This document shows positions 34,795 to 43,723 of a stretch of DNA of 64,000 nucleotides, piece by piece; the first letter of the stretch is position 1, and each line of letters begins with the position of its first letter. The position numbers were made by a program, and so were the translations under genes. Source of the DNA: DASZVB01 sp036272055 (GTDB lineage: Bacteria > Myxococcota_A > Polyangia > Polyangiales > Polyangiaceae); NCBI GenBank assembly GCA_036272055.1, contig DATAZL010000073.1:36410-100409 (forward strand), in the 5' to 3' direction. The notes under the pieces were generated by a model that ran no database searches, had not been told where the DNA came from, and worked only from the letters and a program-made list of their open reading frames with translations.

Positions 34795-35177
34795 CCGCTG
34801 CTCGCTTCGGAGCGCGTGAGCAGGCTTCTTGCCTCGGACAGGATGGCGTCCGGCGCAAACGGCTTGGTCATGAAGCTCGAAGCTCCACTCTCGAGCGCGC
34901 GAGCCTTGGAGCTCTCGTCCCCTCGCGTGGTCACGACGAGGATGGGCAGAGCACGGAGCTTGTCCTGACCTCTGACGAACTCGAGCACTTCGTACCCGCC
35001 GATGTCCGGCATGTTGAGGTCGAGCACGACGAGGTCAAATACCTTGAGAGAAAGTTTCTCGAGCGCCTCGAGGCCGCTCGCCGCGTGAGTGAACGTGGAA
35101 CCACTCACAGCGCGGAGACACGCAACGACCATTTCCCGCATGATCTTGCTGTCATCGACGACTAGGATCTCCGCCAC
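34791..35177 (-). CDS. cheY: CheY single-domain response regulator
   Basis: A 128-residue receiver: ILVVDDSKIMREM with the acidic pair, phosphorylated Asp in LVVLDLNMPDIGG, Thr in LVVTTRGDESS and Lys in FMTKPFAP. It is the first gene of the CheA block and overlaps CheA. Output is unknown; with no flagellar genes nearby the system may control gliding, pili or gene expression. The promoter must lie in the 111-base gap shared with the divergent REC-PAS-kinase gene. Confidence 0.94.
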   Translation of the reverse strand: MAEILVVDDSKIMREMVVACLRAVSGSTFTHAASGLEALEKLSLKVFDLVVLDLNMPDIGGYEVLEFVRGQDKLRALPILVVTTRGDESSKARALESGASSFMTKPFAPDAILSEARSLLTRSEASSG

Positions 35178-35288
35178 GGCTCGAGGCTAACCCGCGAGTC
35201 AGTACCCGGCAACAGTCCGCTCGGCCCGTGAGCGGATGTTGCGCTCACTTTGATTCACTGCCGATCGTCCGTAGTATGACGAGGTTCG

Positions 35289-36695
35289 GTGCAGCTCAAA
35301 CAGCGTTGTGTCTGGGTGGTCGACGACAGTCCGCTGGACGGTGGGCGCGCCGCTTCGGCCCTCTCCGGCCACTACGAGGTCGAGCGCTTCGAGGACGGGT
35401 CGGCTGCGCTGGAGCGACTGGCGAGTAATGCCACACCCGACGTGCTCGTCCTCGACTGGGTGATGCCCGGGATCTCCGGAATTGACGTCTGCCGCTTCGT
35501 TCGTTCCTCGACCCACACCGCGTCTCAGTCCGTCGCGATCCTGCTCCTCACCGGGCAACAGCGCACTGAACAGATCGTCGAGGGCCTCTCCGCCGGCGCG
35601 AACGATTTCTTATCGAAGCCGTACGCGGAAGAGGAATTGCGCGCGCGGGTCGGCGCGCTCATCCGTTCGAAGGAGCTCCTCGATCGCGCCGAGCGAGCGG
35701 AGCGGGTCGTCCGGCTGGTGCTCGACAGCTCGCCGGATGCGCTTCTAGTCCTCGACGGCAGCGGGCGTGTTTCGTACCTGAACGCCGAAGCAGAGCGCGT
35801 GCTGGGCGCACCCGCCGCGTCGCTCTTCGGGAAGCTCCCATCGGAGGTCGTCCCGGGCTTGAGCTGGGATCTCAAGGGATACATGGGGCTCGAAAAGGTG
35901 GCGCTCCCCGACGTCACGCTCGACGGAAACGTGTACGCCCCCGTCGTCCGGGTCGTCAGAAACGACGGCTCGACGAACACCACGATCGCGCTCCGCAACG
36001 TCACCGAGCAGCGGGAGCGTGAGACGCGTCGCCTCGACTTCTACGCGATCGTCGCGCACGATCTGCGCTCGCCGCTGAACGCGATCCATCTCCGCACCGA
36101 GACGTTGCTCTCCGGGAGGCGTGGCGCGCTCGCGGAGGAGGTCGCCGCGGACCTGAACAAGATCCGCAACAACGTGCGCTCCCTCGTCGCTCTGATCAAC
36201 GATTTCCTCGAGATCGCGCGGCTGGATAGCCCCGCCGGCATCGTCGAGCGTGCCCCGGTCGATCTCGTCGTCGTGCTCGAGGCGGTGCTCGAGGACGTGA
36301 GCCCGCTCGTCGAGGCGGAAGCGCACGATCTGCGGGCCTCTCTGCCGAACGAGCCGGCGATGGTGCTCGGCGACGCGACCCGTCTGGGTCAGGTGCTGGC
36401 GAACCTCGTCACGAACGCCGTCAAATACACGCCGAAGGGCGGCAAGCTTCGCGCGTCGATCCTCACCGGGCCCACTCACGTCGAGGCGCGCATCGACGAC
36501 AACGGCCCCGGGATCGATCCGAAGCTTCTCCCGACGCTGACCGATCGCTACACGCGCGGCGCCGCGCGCAGCAGCGGCACCGGACTCGGTCTGATGATCG
36601 CGCGACAGATCCTCGAAGCCCACGGAACGACACTCGGAGTGGACACCGAGGTGGGTCGTGGCTCGAGCTTCTGGTTCCGTCTTCCACGACTCTGA
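35289..36695 (+). CDS. hybrid kinase: receiver - PAS - histidine kinase
   Basis: A 468-residue protein starting with GTG at 35289 (the ATG at 35276 is out of frame). A receiver covers residues about 6-125 (VWVVDDSPLDGG, Asp56 in VLDWVMPG, FLSKPYAEEE). A PAS-like domain covers about 140-235 (VVRLVLDSSPDALLVLDGSGRVSYLNAEAERVLG). The kinase has HisKA FYAIVAHDLRSPLNAI (His about 258) and HATPase_c (NLVTNAVKYTPKGG, DDNGPGID, GTGLGLMIA). It is divergent from the CheY-CheA operon across 111 bases, so it probably shares regulation and may feed or read that pathway. Confidence 0.92.
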   Translation: MQLKQRCVWVVDDSPLDGGRAASALSGHYEVERFEDGSAALERLASNATPDVLVLDWVMPGISGIDVCRFVRSSTHTASQSVAILLLTGQQRTEQIVEGLSAGANDFLSKPYAEEELRARVGALIRSKELLDRAERAERVVRLVLDSSPDALLVLDGSGRVSYLNAEAERVLGAPAASLFGKLPSEVVPGLSWDLKGYMGLEKVALPDVTLDGNVYAPVVRVVRNDGSTNTTIALRNVTEQRERETRRLDFYAIVAHDLRSPLNAIHLRTETLLSGRRGALAEEVAADLNKIRNNVRSLVALINDFLEIARLDSPAGIVERAPVDLVVVLEAVLEDVSPLVEAEAHDLRASLPNEPAMVLGDATRLGQVLANLVTNAVKYTPKGGKLRASILTGPTHVEARIDDNGPGIDPKLLPTLTDRYTRGAARSSGTGLGLMIARQILEAHGTTLGVDTEVGRGSSFWFRLPRL

Positions 36696-36893
36696 ACGGG
36701 TCGAGGCATAAAGACTCACGCGCTTCGCTGGCATTGGGTGCCCACCTCTCTCCTTCATAACGACTGCGTCACGTCACCGATGCCGTGGGGCGCCTCCTCA
36801 TGTGGCGTGTTAGGTTGAGACGGTAGAGAGGTGTTCCAGCGCGGGCCCGGTCTCCGGTCGAAACGCGCGCGTCGCCCCTCCAGTCAGGAAACA

Positions 36894-37364
36894 ATGTTCC
36901 ACTCATCCAATCCGACGCTCTTCGGTCGACCCGAAGGCGTGCTCGCCGAGACGGAGGCGCTGCACTCGACGCTCGCCGGACTGCGGCGCGTCTCGAACTC
37001 CCTCATCGGCAACGTCGCCCAGGCGCGGATCGAGGCGCGGCGGTTGCTCGCGACGTTCTCGTCGGTGCTCGCGCGTTACTTCAACGGCGCAGAGTCGGGC
37101 GCTTACTTCGGGGCGATCCTCGCCGAGTATCCTCACCTCGCGAAGCGGGTCAGCGCTCTCGGTAGCTCGCGCGCCGATCTTCAAGGGTCCGTGACCTCCG
37201 TCCGCAGGCTTGCGTTTCGCGACGCCGACACGGCCGAGCTCGGGCGGCGCATCGACGGCGTCATCGACGTCTTCGAAGAGCACGAGCGCTCCGAGGCTGC
37301 ACTGCTCCGCGACTTCTTCGGGGGTGGCCGCGTACGAGCCGTTTCGCGCGCGGAGGCACCATGA
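36894..37364 (+). CDS. hemerythrin-like helical-bundle protein
   Basis: A 156-residue all-helical protein. The pattern FSSVLARYFNGAESGAYFGAILAEYPHLAKRVSALGSSRADLQ ... VIDVFEEHERSEAALLRDFF follows the hemerythrin HHE family, in which His and Glu residues bind a di-iron site. Several expected His are replaced, so iron binding is doubtful. The ATG at 36894 has AGGAA just upstream; an open frame extends to a GTG at 36831. The stop overlaps the start of the next gene by 4 bases. Confidence 0.6.
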   Translation: MFHSSNPTLFGRPEGVLAETEALHSTLAGLRRVSNSLIGNVAQARIEARRLLATFSSVLARYFNGAESGAYFGAILAEYPHLAKRVSALGSSRADLQGSVTSVRRLAFRDADTAELGRRIDGVIDVFEEHERSEAALLRDFFGGGRVRAVSRAEAP

Positions 37365-37702
37365 ACTGGCGAGCGCCCGAAGAGCGAGCGCCACGGCGCC
37401 CCAAGCCGCCCACCGGGCCGAAGATCATCGTCCAGTACCGTGCACGCGGCGGGAAGGTCTACGAGATCCAGAGCGCGGAGGCAGTCGTCGCCGTGCACAT
37501 CTCCGAGAGCGAAACCGAGACCGCGAAGTGGCGCGTCGGCGCGCAATCCGCCGGAGTGCCTCCGATGATCGAGGCGCGCGCCTCGACCGCCGCAGAAGCC
37601 CTGAAAGACGTCGCGAGCGCGTGGAAATCCCACGTCCCCGCCCTCACCGTCTTCGACTGGGAAGCCATCACGCGAGAGCTGAGCCTCGTTCAGGCCCTCT
37701 GA
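37361..37702 (+). CDS. small protein of unknown function coupled to the hemerythrin-like gene
   Basis: A 113-residue protein beginning with a basic, proline-rich stretch (RAPRRPKPPTGPKIIVQYRARGG). It continues as a compact alpha/beta region (YEIQSAEAVVAVHISESE, then a helix containing TAAEALKDVASAWKSH and the end FDWEAITRELSLVQAL). No family is recognised. The 4-base ATGA overlap with the upstream gene indicates translational coupling and probably a shared function. Confidence 0.7.
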   Translation: MNWRAPEERAPRRPKPPTGPKIIVQYRARGGKVYEIQSAEAVVAVHISESETETAKWRVGAQSAGVPPMIEARASTAAEALKDVASAWKSHVPALTVFDWEAITRELSLVQAL

Positions 37703-37848
37703 GGGAAGGTAGCGGCGGAAACCGCTCGGCAATCGTGAACTGACGTCCCTCGCAACGCCTCCGTGACGACGGATCGGGCATGCGTGATCGGGCGGGCGTC
37801 ACGTTTGCCCGCCACGACCCGGCGAGCGGCGCCGGAGGAGGCACGAGC

Positions 37849-39627
37849 ATGAGCGGTTCCGATTCCATGGCGCTCGGGGCGAGCTTTCTTTGGGAGAAGA
37901 ACGGGGTCCGGCCCATCATGGCGCCGGAAGCGTTCACCGAGGAGCAGCAGGAGATCGCGCGGTCCGCGCGCAAATTCTCGGAGACGCAGATCTTGCCGAG
38001 AGCCGCGCAGATCGAGTCGAAGAAATCGGGGCTCGTGCCCGAGCTCCTTCGCAAGGCCGGCGAGCTCGGCCTCCTCATGGTCGACATCCCGCCCGAGTAC
38101 GGCGGTCTCGGCCTCGACAAGACGACGAGCATGCTCATCGCAGAGGAGTTCTCGGCGCTCGGCTCGTTCGCAGTCTCGCTCGGTGCACACACCGGCATCG
38201 GCACGATGCCCATCCTCTACTTCGGAACGCCGGAGCAGAAGGCGCAATACCTGCCGGACCTCGCGACCGGCAAGCGCTTCGCGGCGTACGCCCTCACCGA
38301 GTCCTCGTCGGGCTCCGACGCGCTCTCGGCCAAGTCGCGCGCGGATCTCTCCGCCGACGGCAGCTACTACCTGCTCAACGGCACGAAGCAGTTCATCACC
38401 AACGCGGCGTTCGCCGACGTCTTCACGGTGTTCGCGCAGATCGGCGGGAACAAGTTCTCGGCGTTCATCGTGGATCGTACGTCACCGGGCCTCAGCGTCG
38501 GCCCGGAGGAGCACAAGCTCGGTATTCGCGGCTCCTCCACGTGCTCGCTCACCTTCGAGGACGTGAAGGTGCCCGCGTCGAACCTGCTCGGCGAGGTCGG
38601 CAAGGGGCACCGCATCGCGTTCAACATCCTCAACGTCGGGCGCATCAAGCTCGGCGTCGGGACCATCGGCGCCGCGAAGCGCGCGCTCGCGGTGTCTGCG
38701 CGGTACGCGAGCGAGCGGCAGCAGTTCGGCAAGCCGATCGGCGCCTTCGGGCTCGTGGCGTCGAAGCTCGCCGAGATGGCCGTCGGCATCTTCGTCGGAG
38801 AGACGATGGGCTATCGCACGACGGGCCTCATCGACGCGAAGTTCGGCGAGGGGGGCGACGACTCCGCGCACGTGGACGCCATCGAGGAATTTGCCGTCGA
38901 GGCGTCGATCATCAAGGTCTTCGGATCCGAGGTGCTCGACTACTGCGCGGACGAGTGCGTCCAGATCCACGGCGGCTACGGCTTCGTGGAGGAGTACGAG
39001 GCGGAGCGGCTTTTCCGCGATTCCCGCATCAACCGGATCTTCGAGGGAACGAACGAGATCAACCGGCTCATCGTGCCGGCGACGATCCTGAAGCGGGCGA
39101 TGAAGGGACAGGTTCCCCTCCTCGCGCGGGTGCAGGAGATCCGTGAATTGCTCGAGAAGGGCGAAGTCCCCCGCCCCGCCGAGGGCGAGTTCGGCATCGC
39201 GACGCAGGTCGCGGAGTTCGGCAAGTGGATCGCAACCTACGTGCTCGCGGTGGCCGCCGAGACGTATCACGTCAACATCGCCGACGAGCAGGAGATCCTC
39301 GGGGCGCTCGCGGACATCGTCACCCAGGCCTACGCGCTCGACTCCGTCGTCACCCGAGTGAAGCAGATCGTCGCGGGTAGCGACGAGCTGAACAAGGGCG
39401 TCGCGCGTGACCTTCTCGTCGCGTTCGCTCCCCCCGCGTACAGTTTCTGCGTCCACACCGCGCGTCACGTCCTGATGGACGTCTGCGACGAGGAGAGCTT
39501 GCCGAAGCATCTCGACGCCATCGGCAAGATGCGCATCGACTGGCCGAGCAAGGTGATCGCCGCCAAGCGACGCCTCGCGCGCTCCGTCCTCGAAGCGGGC
39601 GGTTATCCGCTTCGACGGCCGGGTTGA
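37849..39627 (+). CDS. acyl-CoA dehydrogenase, VLCAD/ACAD9-like with C-terminal extension
   Basis: A 592-residue flavoenzyme that removes two hydrogens from acyl-CoA to form the trans-2-enoyl-CoA, the first step of beta-oxidation. The ATG at 37849 has GGAGG about 10 bases upstream, which decides the start over the open frame to 37780. Motifs are AYALTESSSGSDA, FITNAAFADVFTVFA (FAD contacts), YASERQQFGKPIG, QIHGGYGF and the active-site region RIFEGTNEINR. An extra C-terminal domain of about 170 residues is typical of the very-long-chain group. It is convergent with the LysR gene, six bases from its stop. Confidence 0.93.
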   Translation: MSGSDSMALGASFLWEKNGVRPIMAPEAFTEEQQEIARSARKFSETQILPRAAQIESKKSGLVPELLRKAGELGLLMVDIPPEYGGLGLDKTTSMLIAEEFSALGSFAVSLGAHTGIGTMPILYFGTPEQKAQYLPDLATGKRFAAYALTESSSGSDALSAKSRADLSADGSYYLLNGTKQFITNAAFADVFTVFAQIGGNKFSAFIVDRTSPGLSVGPEEHKLGIRGSSTCSLTFEDVKVPASNLLGEVGKGHRIAFNILNVGRIKLGVGTIGAAKRALAVSARYASERQQFGKPIGAFGLVASKLAEMAVGIFVGETMGYRTTGLIDAKFGEGGDDSAHVDAIEEFAVEASIIKVFGSEVLDYCADECVQIHGGYGFVEEYEAERLFRDSRINRIFEGTNEINRLIVPATILKRAMKGQVPLLARVQEIRELLEKGEVPRPAEGEFGIATQVAEFGKWIATYVLAVAAETYHVNIADEQEILGALADIVTQAYALDSVVTRVKQIVAGSDELNKGVARDLLVAFAPPAYSFCVHTARHVLMDVCDEESLPKHLDAIGKMRIDWPSKVIAAKRRLARSVLEAGGYPLRRPG

Positions 39628-39633
39628 GCCGTC

Positions 39634-40608
39634 TCAGCTCGCCGTGGCGGCGTGCAGCCGGGGCGCGGCTCCGACCAGGGTGCCGGTCAGACGGCGGGCG
39701 GCGTCGCGCATCTCGACGCGGTACGCGATACGCCAGGGGCGGCGGAGCGGGCCGCTGCTGAGTCGCTTGACGACCAGGTCGTCGTTGCCGAGATAGCCCG
39801 TCGCCATCCACTCCGAGAGCACGGCGATACCCATGCCGGCGCGCGCCGCATCGACGATGGCCTCCGTCAGGGGGAGCCGCATGAAGTCGAGCGACGGGCG
39901 CGAGCGGCCGAACACCTTCGTCATGAACCACCGCGCCTCGGACGCCGGCGTGTTCGACGTGATGAGCGGATGCTCCGAGAGATCCTTCCGGCGTAGCGTT
40001 CCCACATTCGCGAGCGGGTGCGTCTTCGACACCAGAAAGACGATCTCGTCGGAGAAGAGCGGCTCTTCTGCGAGCTTGCCGTTCGCTCTGGGGAGCGCCG
40101 CGGTCGTGAGCAGCGCGACGTCGATGCGGCCGTCCACGAGCGCTTTCACCGGCTCCTTCGTCTCTTCGAGCACGACGTCGATGCGCAATCCGGGAAGGCG
40201 TTTTCGCATCCCCTGCACCGCCGACGGCAACCAGCGATACGCGGTGTAACACTCGCAGACGAGCCGCACGCTGGTCACCGGCGGCGCCGGCGCCGCGACG
40301 TCGCGTTCGAGAGCAGAGAGCTCGGCGAGCAGGCGGCTCGCCCCGGCGGTGAGTCGTTCGCCGGCGGGCGTGAGCGCGACGCCGCGCGCCGTGCGCGCGA
40401 AGAGCTTCGTGCCGATCCGAGCCTCGGCCTGGGCCAGCGCGCGGCTCACCGCCGACTGCGTGATGTGGAGCGCCGACGCCGCGCCCGCCGTGCTCCCGGC
40501 TTCGGCGAGCGAAAGCACGAGCTCGAGATCCCGCACGTCCAGGCGCGGACGCGACGCACGCTCTTCCGTCGCAGCCTTCGGCGGCACGGGAGCACCTATG
40601 CGTTTCAT
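39634..40608 (-). CDS. LysR-family transcriptional regulator, divergent from a GST gene
   Basis: A 324-residue LysR regulator. After a short basic lead, the winged helix-turn-helix is at about residues 24-82 (LDVRDLELVLSLAEAGSTAGAASALHITQSAVSRALAQAEARIGTKLFART), followed by the periplasmic-binding-like effector domain (RLVCECYTAYRWLP, IDVVLEETKEP). The CYTAYRWLP segment recalls the MetR-like subgroup. It is divergent from the glutathione S-transferase gene with 79 bases between, so by the usual LysR pattern it should control that gene and itself. Confidence 0.9.
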   Translation of the reverse strand: MKRIGAPVPPKAATEERASRPRLDVRDLELVLSLAEAGSTAGAASALHITQSAVSRALAQAEARIGTKLFARTARGVALTPAGERLTAGASRLLAELSALERDVAAPAPPVTSVRLVCECYTAYRWLPSAVQGMRKRLPGLRIDVVLEETKEPVKALVDGRIDVALLTTAALPRANGKLAEEPLFSDEIVFLVSKTHPLANVGTLRRKDLSEHPLITSNTPASEARWFMTKVFGRSRPSLDFMRLPLTEAIVDAARAGMGIAVLSEWMATGYLGNDDLVVKRLSSGPLRRPWRIAYRVEMRDAARRLTGTLVGAAPRLHAATAS

Positions 40609-40629
40609 ACATCGCTCATATCACGACAA

Positions 40630-40642
40630 TGCGTTGGACGCA
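40630..40642. promoter_or_regulatory. candidate LysR-type operator (T-N11-A) in the lysR/GST intergenic region
   Basis: TGCGTTGGACGCA is a perfect 5+3+5 inverted repeat that fits the T-N11-A rule of LysR-type boxes. It lies 22 bases from the LysR start and 46 bases from the GST start. It is the only such element I found in the 79-base gap. Confidence 0.45.
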
Positions 40643-40687
40643 CGACGGCGCGATCTCCAGATTGTGCCCCCAGGAGGCAACGAACCC

Positions 40688-41350
40688 ATGAAACTCTATT
40701 TCTCTCCGCTCGCGTGCTCACTCGCCACCCGCATCGCCCTGTACGAGGCCGGCGCCGATGCAACCTTCGTCCAGGTCGACGGGAAGACCAGGACGACCGC
40801 GGAAGGCGCGAACTACCTCGACGTCAATTCACTCGGCCTCGTTCCCGCTCTCGAGCTCGCGCCCGGCGACGTGCTCACCGAGAACGCCGCGATACTCCAG
40901 CTCGTCGCGGCGCGCTTTCCGGAAGCGCGCCTCGCACCGGAGGGCGAGCGTGAACGTGCGCGGCTCCAGCAGTGGCTCTCGTTCATCAGCACCGAGCTCC
41001 ACAAGGGCCTCTTCATGCCGCTCCTCGACAAGAGCGCGCCGGAGGGCGCGGGCACGTATTCGCTCCAGAAAGCCGCGCCACGGCTCGCGAAGCTCGAGGC
41101 GCACCTCGCCGGCAGGGAATTCTTGCTCGACGCGTTCTCGGTCGCGGACGGCTATCTCTTCACGGTCCTGAACTGGGCGGCGGTGACGCCGGTCGCCCTC
41201 GATGCATGGCCTGCGGTGCGCGCCTACCACGCCCGTCTCGCACAGCGTCCGAGCATCGCCCGCGCCTTCGCCGAGGAGCGCGCCCTCTACGTGAAGGAGC
41301 TCGCGGCACGGAGCGAGCCGGCGCGCGCGTCGGCAGCCGCGGCGTCGTGA
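40688..41350 (+). CDS. glutathione S-transferase
   Basis: A 220-residue GST with the N-terminal thioredoxin-like domain (KLYFSPLACSLATRIALYEAGAD; NSLGLVPALEL; LTENAAILQLVA) and a C-terminal helical domain (FLLDAFSVADGYLFTVLNWA). The SPLACS segment holds the catalytic Ser/Cys of beta-class enzymes, which conjugate glutathione to electrophiles or bind it as a mixed disulfide. A good AGGAGG lies at 40672-40677, ten bases before the ATG. It is divergent from the LysR gene, its probable regulator. Confidence 0.92.
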   Translation: MKLYFSPLACSLATRIALYEAGADATFVQVDGKTRTTAEGANYLDVNSLGLVPALELAPGDVLTENAAILQLVAARFPEARLAPEGERERARLQQWLSFISTELHKGLFMPLLDKSAPEGAGTYSLQKAAPRLAKLEAHLAGREFLLDAFSVADGYLFTVLNWAAVTPVALDAWPAVRAYHARLAQRPSIARAFAEERALYVKELAARSEPARASAAAAS

Positions 41351-41351
41351 G

Positions 41352-42440
41352 CTACTTCTCGACGAAGTAGAAGAAGTCGCGTGTCGAGGGCCGCTCCACG
41401 TAGCCCCGTTTCAGGTGTTCCATCTTCGGGATCAACGTCGAGGTGATCTGGAGCGGCTCTCCCTTCGGCTTGCCGAACAGCAAGAACCTGGTCCAGTACC
41501 AGTTGATGTCGAGCTCCGCCGCGGTCCGCGCGCCGGCGAGCTTCAGCGCTTCCGCGAGCCAGCGCGGCGCGGCTTCTTCCCCGAGTGCGTAGAAGAGCAC
41601 GCGGCCGCTCGCGTCGAGACCGACCGACGAGCGACGGCGCGTCTCGAGATCCGCGGCATGCCCGGCCCATCGCTTGTCCTCGCCGCGGACGAGCGCCGGA
41701 TGCACGACGCCGTCGTCGAGTAGACACGGCGGCGTCTGTCGCAGGCTCTGCATGTCGTGCTGCGACGCCGCGAGCGCCGGCCACGGCCCGAGCCGCACCG
41801 AACCGTCGTGGTAGAGCGCCAGCGTACATCCCTCGTCGCGCGGCGGCGTGATCGTCACCGCGCCGGCGATGAGCCCCCAGCGCCCGTGTTTCGGCTGAAA
41901 TCCGCCGTTCATCACCGCGAGAAGGCGGTCGCGATCCTCCGCGGGGACGAGCCCCGACGGCTCGCTCGGTGGACGATTCGCCCAGAGCATGTCCTCGGTG
42001 CCGGGCACGAGTCGCATCGCGACGCGCGACAGATCGACGGCAGCGATCGTCACGGTGAGATAGCGACTCCCCGGATGCGGGTGCAGCACCGTGCGAACCA
42101 TGAACGGCCCCGTCGCGGCGCGCTCACCAAGCGACGCGTCGCCGAATGGCGTCCACGCACCGTCACCCGGCGCAGCCGTCTTCGCAAAGGGCGGCGCGAT
42201 CGCCGCAGGGGGAAATGCGCCGGCTATTTTTTCTGGGGGAGCCTTCGGCGTCGCATCCGTCGGCGGGACGGCGCTCGCCGTCGCAGACGGCGCGACGTCC
42301 GTGTGCGATGTAACGACGGGCGCGGACGCGACGGACGGAACCGGCGCCGCATGCGCCACGTCGGACGGCGCGGAGCGTGCGCCGCCACACGCGACGAGCA
42401 GCGCAGCAGAGCCGGAGAGAAACCACTTCACGACGCTCAC
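41352..42440 (-). CDS. lipoprotein with phosphodiester glycosidase (NAGPA)-like domain
   Basis: A 362-residue predicted lipoprotein (LLVAC lipobox, Cys18) with an Ala/Pro/Ser/Thr-rich spacer to about residue 95. The folded part follows: LTVTIAAVDLSRVAMRLVPG, LAVMNGGFQPKHGRWGL, VTITPPRDEGCTLALYHDG, SSVGLDASGRVLFYALG, AAELDINW. The NGGF and late D-N-W motifs match the phosphodiester glycosidase (NAGPA/DUF2233) family, which releases sugars from phosphodiester-linked glycans. The exact substrate is unknown. The ATG overlaps the metallophosphoesterase stop by 4 bases, so the two are coupled, perhaps in envelope phosphate-ester turnover. Confidence 0.72.
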   Translation of the reverse strand: MSVVKWFLSGSAALLVACGGARSAPSDVAHAAPVPSVASAPVVTSHTDVAPSATASAVPPTDATPKAPPEKIAGAFPPAAIAPPFAKTAAPGDGAWTPFGDASLGERAATGPFMVRTVLHPHPGSRYLTVTIAAVDLSRVAMRLVPGTEDMLWANRPPSEPSGLVPAEDRDRLLAVMNGGFQPKHGRWGLIAGAVTITPPRDEGCTLALYHDGSVRLGPWPALAASQHDMQSLRQTPPCLLDDGVVHPALVRGEDKRWAGHAADLETRRRSSVGLDASGRVLFYALGEEAAPRWLAEALKLAGARTAAELDINWYWTRFLLFGKPKGEPLQITSTLIPKMEHLKRGYVERPSTRDFFYFVEK

Positions 42441-43630
42441 GACTCCGGCGCGAAGAGCGGATGCACCGCGAGCAAGCTCTGCTCCGCCGGCACCCCGACA
42501 CGAAGCGGAAAGCCGTAATGCCCCGTCCCGCGGTGCACGTAGAGCCGGTTCTTGCCGAGCGCCCAGAAGCCGTGGTCCGGCAGTGACGTCAGCGCCGACA
42601 CGATGGTGCCCTGGAGCCCGAGCCAGAGCAGCCCGAGCTGCCCGCCGTGGGTGTGTCCGCTGAGCACGAGATCCGCCGCGCCCTCGGGGACGTGCTTGAA
42701 CGCGCCCGGATCATGGAGCATCGCGACGCGGAGCTCCCCTTCCCGTCGCGGATGCTCGGCGCACACCCGCGCAATGTGTTCCTCGCGTCCGCGGTAGTGA
42801 AAGTCGAAGCCGAGGATCTCGACCTTGCCGGCCGGCGTATCCACGACTTCAGCCTCGTCGATGAGGAGCCGCACTCCCGTGGTCGCACACGCCTCGGCGA
42901 CGATGCTCGGCACTTCCAGGTCGTGATTGCCGCGGCACGCGAAGACGCGGCCGGGAAGCGCGCGCAGCGGAGAGAGCGCGTCGGCGAGATACGCCGCGCT
43001 GCCCTGCGACTCCATGGTGAGAAAATCGCCGGTGAGCAGCACCAGATCCGGCTTCTTCTCGACGGCGCGCTCGCAGATCGCGCGAAGCCGCTTCACCGAC
43101 ATGAACGGACCGAGGTGCGGATCGGTGATCTGTACCAGGCGAAGCGGGTGCGCCGAGCGCGCACTTCCGCGTGCGGCGCGGCGAAGGCCGTCGACCGGCG
43201 CGCCGTCGAGGACGAGGTTCACTTCTTCGTCGCGAACGAAGAGAGAGTCCACCACGCCGACCAGCGCCAGCGCGTACGGCACCCACGCGCCCCACGGATG
43301 CAAGCCGATCGCGAAGAGCAGCGCCCACGGCCAGCCGAGCAACGTCCCGGCGAGATAGAACGAGCCGGGAATGCTGACGAGCGCGCGGTACCAGAGCGGA
43401 CGCAGGGTCGGCCGGGCCAGCGACAGGAAGTGCACGTACACCGTGCCCTGCAGATACGCGAAGACGGGCCACGCCCACGCGATGCGCGGCGCCAGCGCGA
43501 TGGATACCAAGGTGTGCACACCGAGGATCACCGCGACGAAGTACACGTAGGGGCGTCCGCGAATCACGGCGGCAGCGCCGACCACGGCGGCGAGGCCCGC
43601 GACGCTCGCGATGGCAAAGGTCGATCCCAT
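42437..43630 (-). CDS. membrane-anchored metallophosphoesterase (YaeI-like)
   Basis: A 397-residue protein with about four N-terminal hydrophobic helices (residues 1-130) and a calcineurin-type phosphoesterase domain with all metal-binding motifs: VQITDPHLG, VLLTGDFL, ACRGNHD, AMLHDPGAF and LSGHTHGGQ. Family members with this membrane layout (YaeI and relatives) act on lipid or nucleotide phosphoesters at the membrane. The active site probably faces the side shared with the lipoprotein it is coupled to. It is divergent from the acyl-CoA dehydrogenase gene at 43724. Confidence 0.9.
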   Translation of the reverse strand: MGSTFAIASVAGLAAVVGAAAVIRGRPYVYFVAVILGVHTLVSIALAPRIAWAWPVFAYLQGTVYVHFLSLARPTLRPLWYRALVSIPGSFYLAGTLLGWPWALLFAIGLHPWGAWVPYALALVGVVDSLFVRDEEVNLVLDGAPVDGLRRAARGSARSAHPLRLVQITDPHLGPFMSVKRLRAICERAVEKKPDLVLLTGDFLTMESQGSAAYLADALSPLRALPGRVFACRGNHDLEVPSIVAEACATTGVRLLIDEAEVVDTPAGKVEILGFDFHYRGREEHIARVCAEHPRREGELRVAMLHDPGAFKHVPEGAADLVLSGHTHGGQLGLLWLGLQGTIVSALTSLPDHGFWALGKNRLYVHRGTGHYGFPLRVGVPAEQSLLAVHPLFAPES

Positions 43631-43723
43631 TCTCGCCCTTCTTGGAGGACGCGACGGCCCGCGTCAATCGGCGCCGCGCTTTACGGGCAATACGTGCCTC
43701 GGTAGGGTTCGCGACGTAGCACC

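Noticed and set aside
41354..41372. Inverted repeat CTACTTC-TCGAC-GAAGTAG at the end of the NAGPA-like gene.
   Set aside because: It lies within coding sequence with no T-run on either strand; it is likely a product of the codons used.
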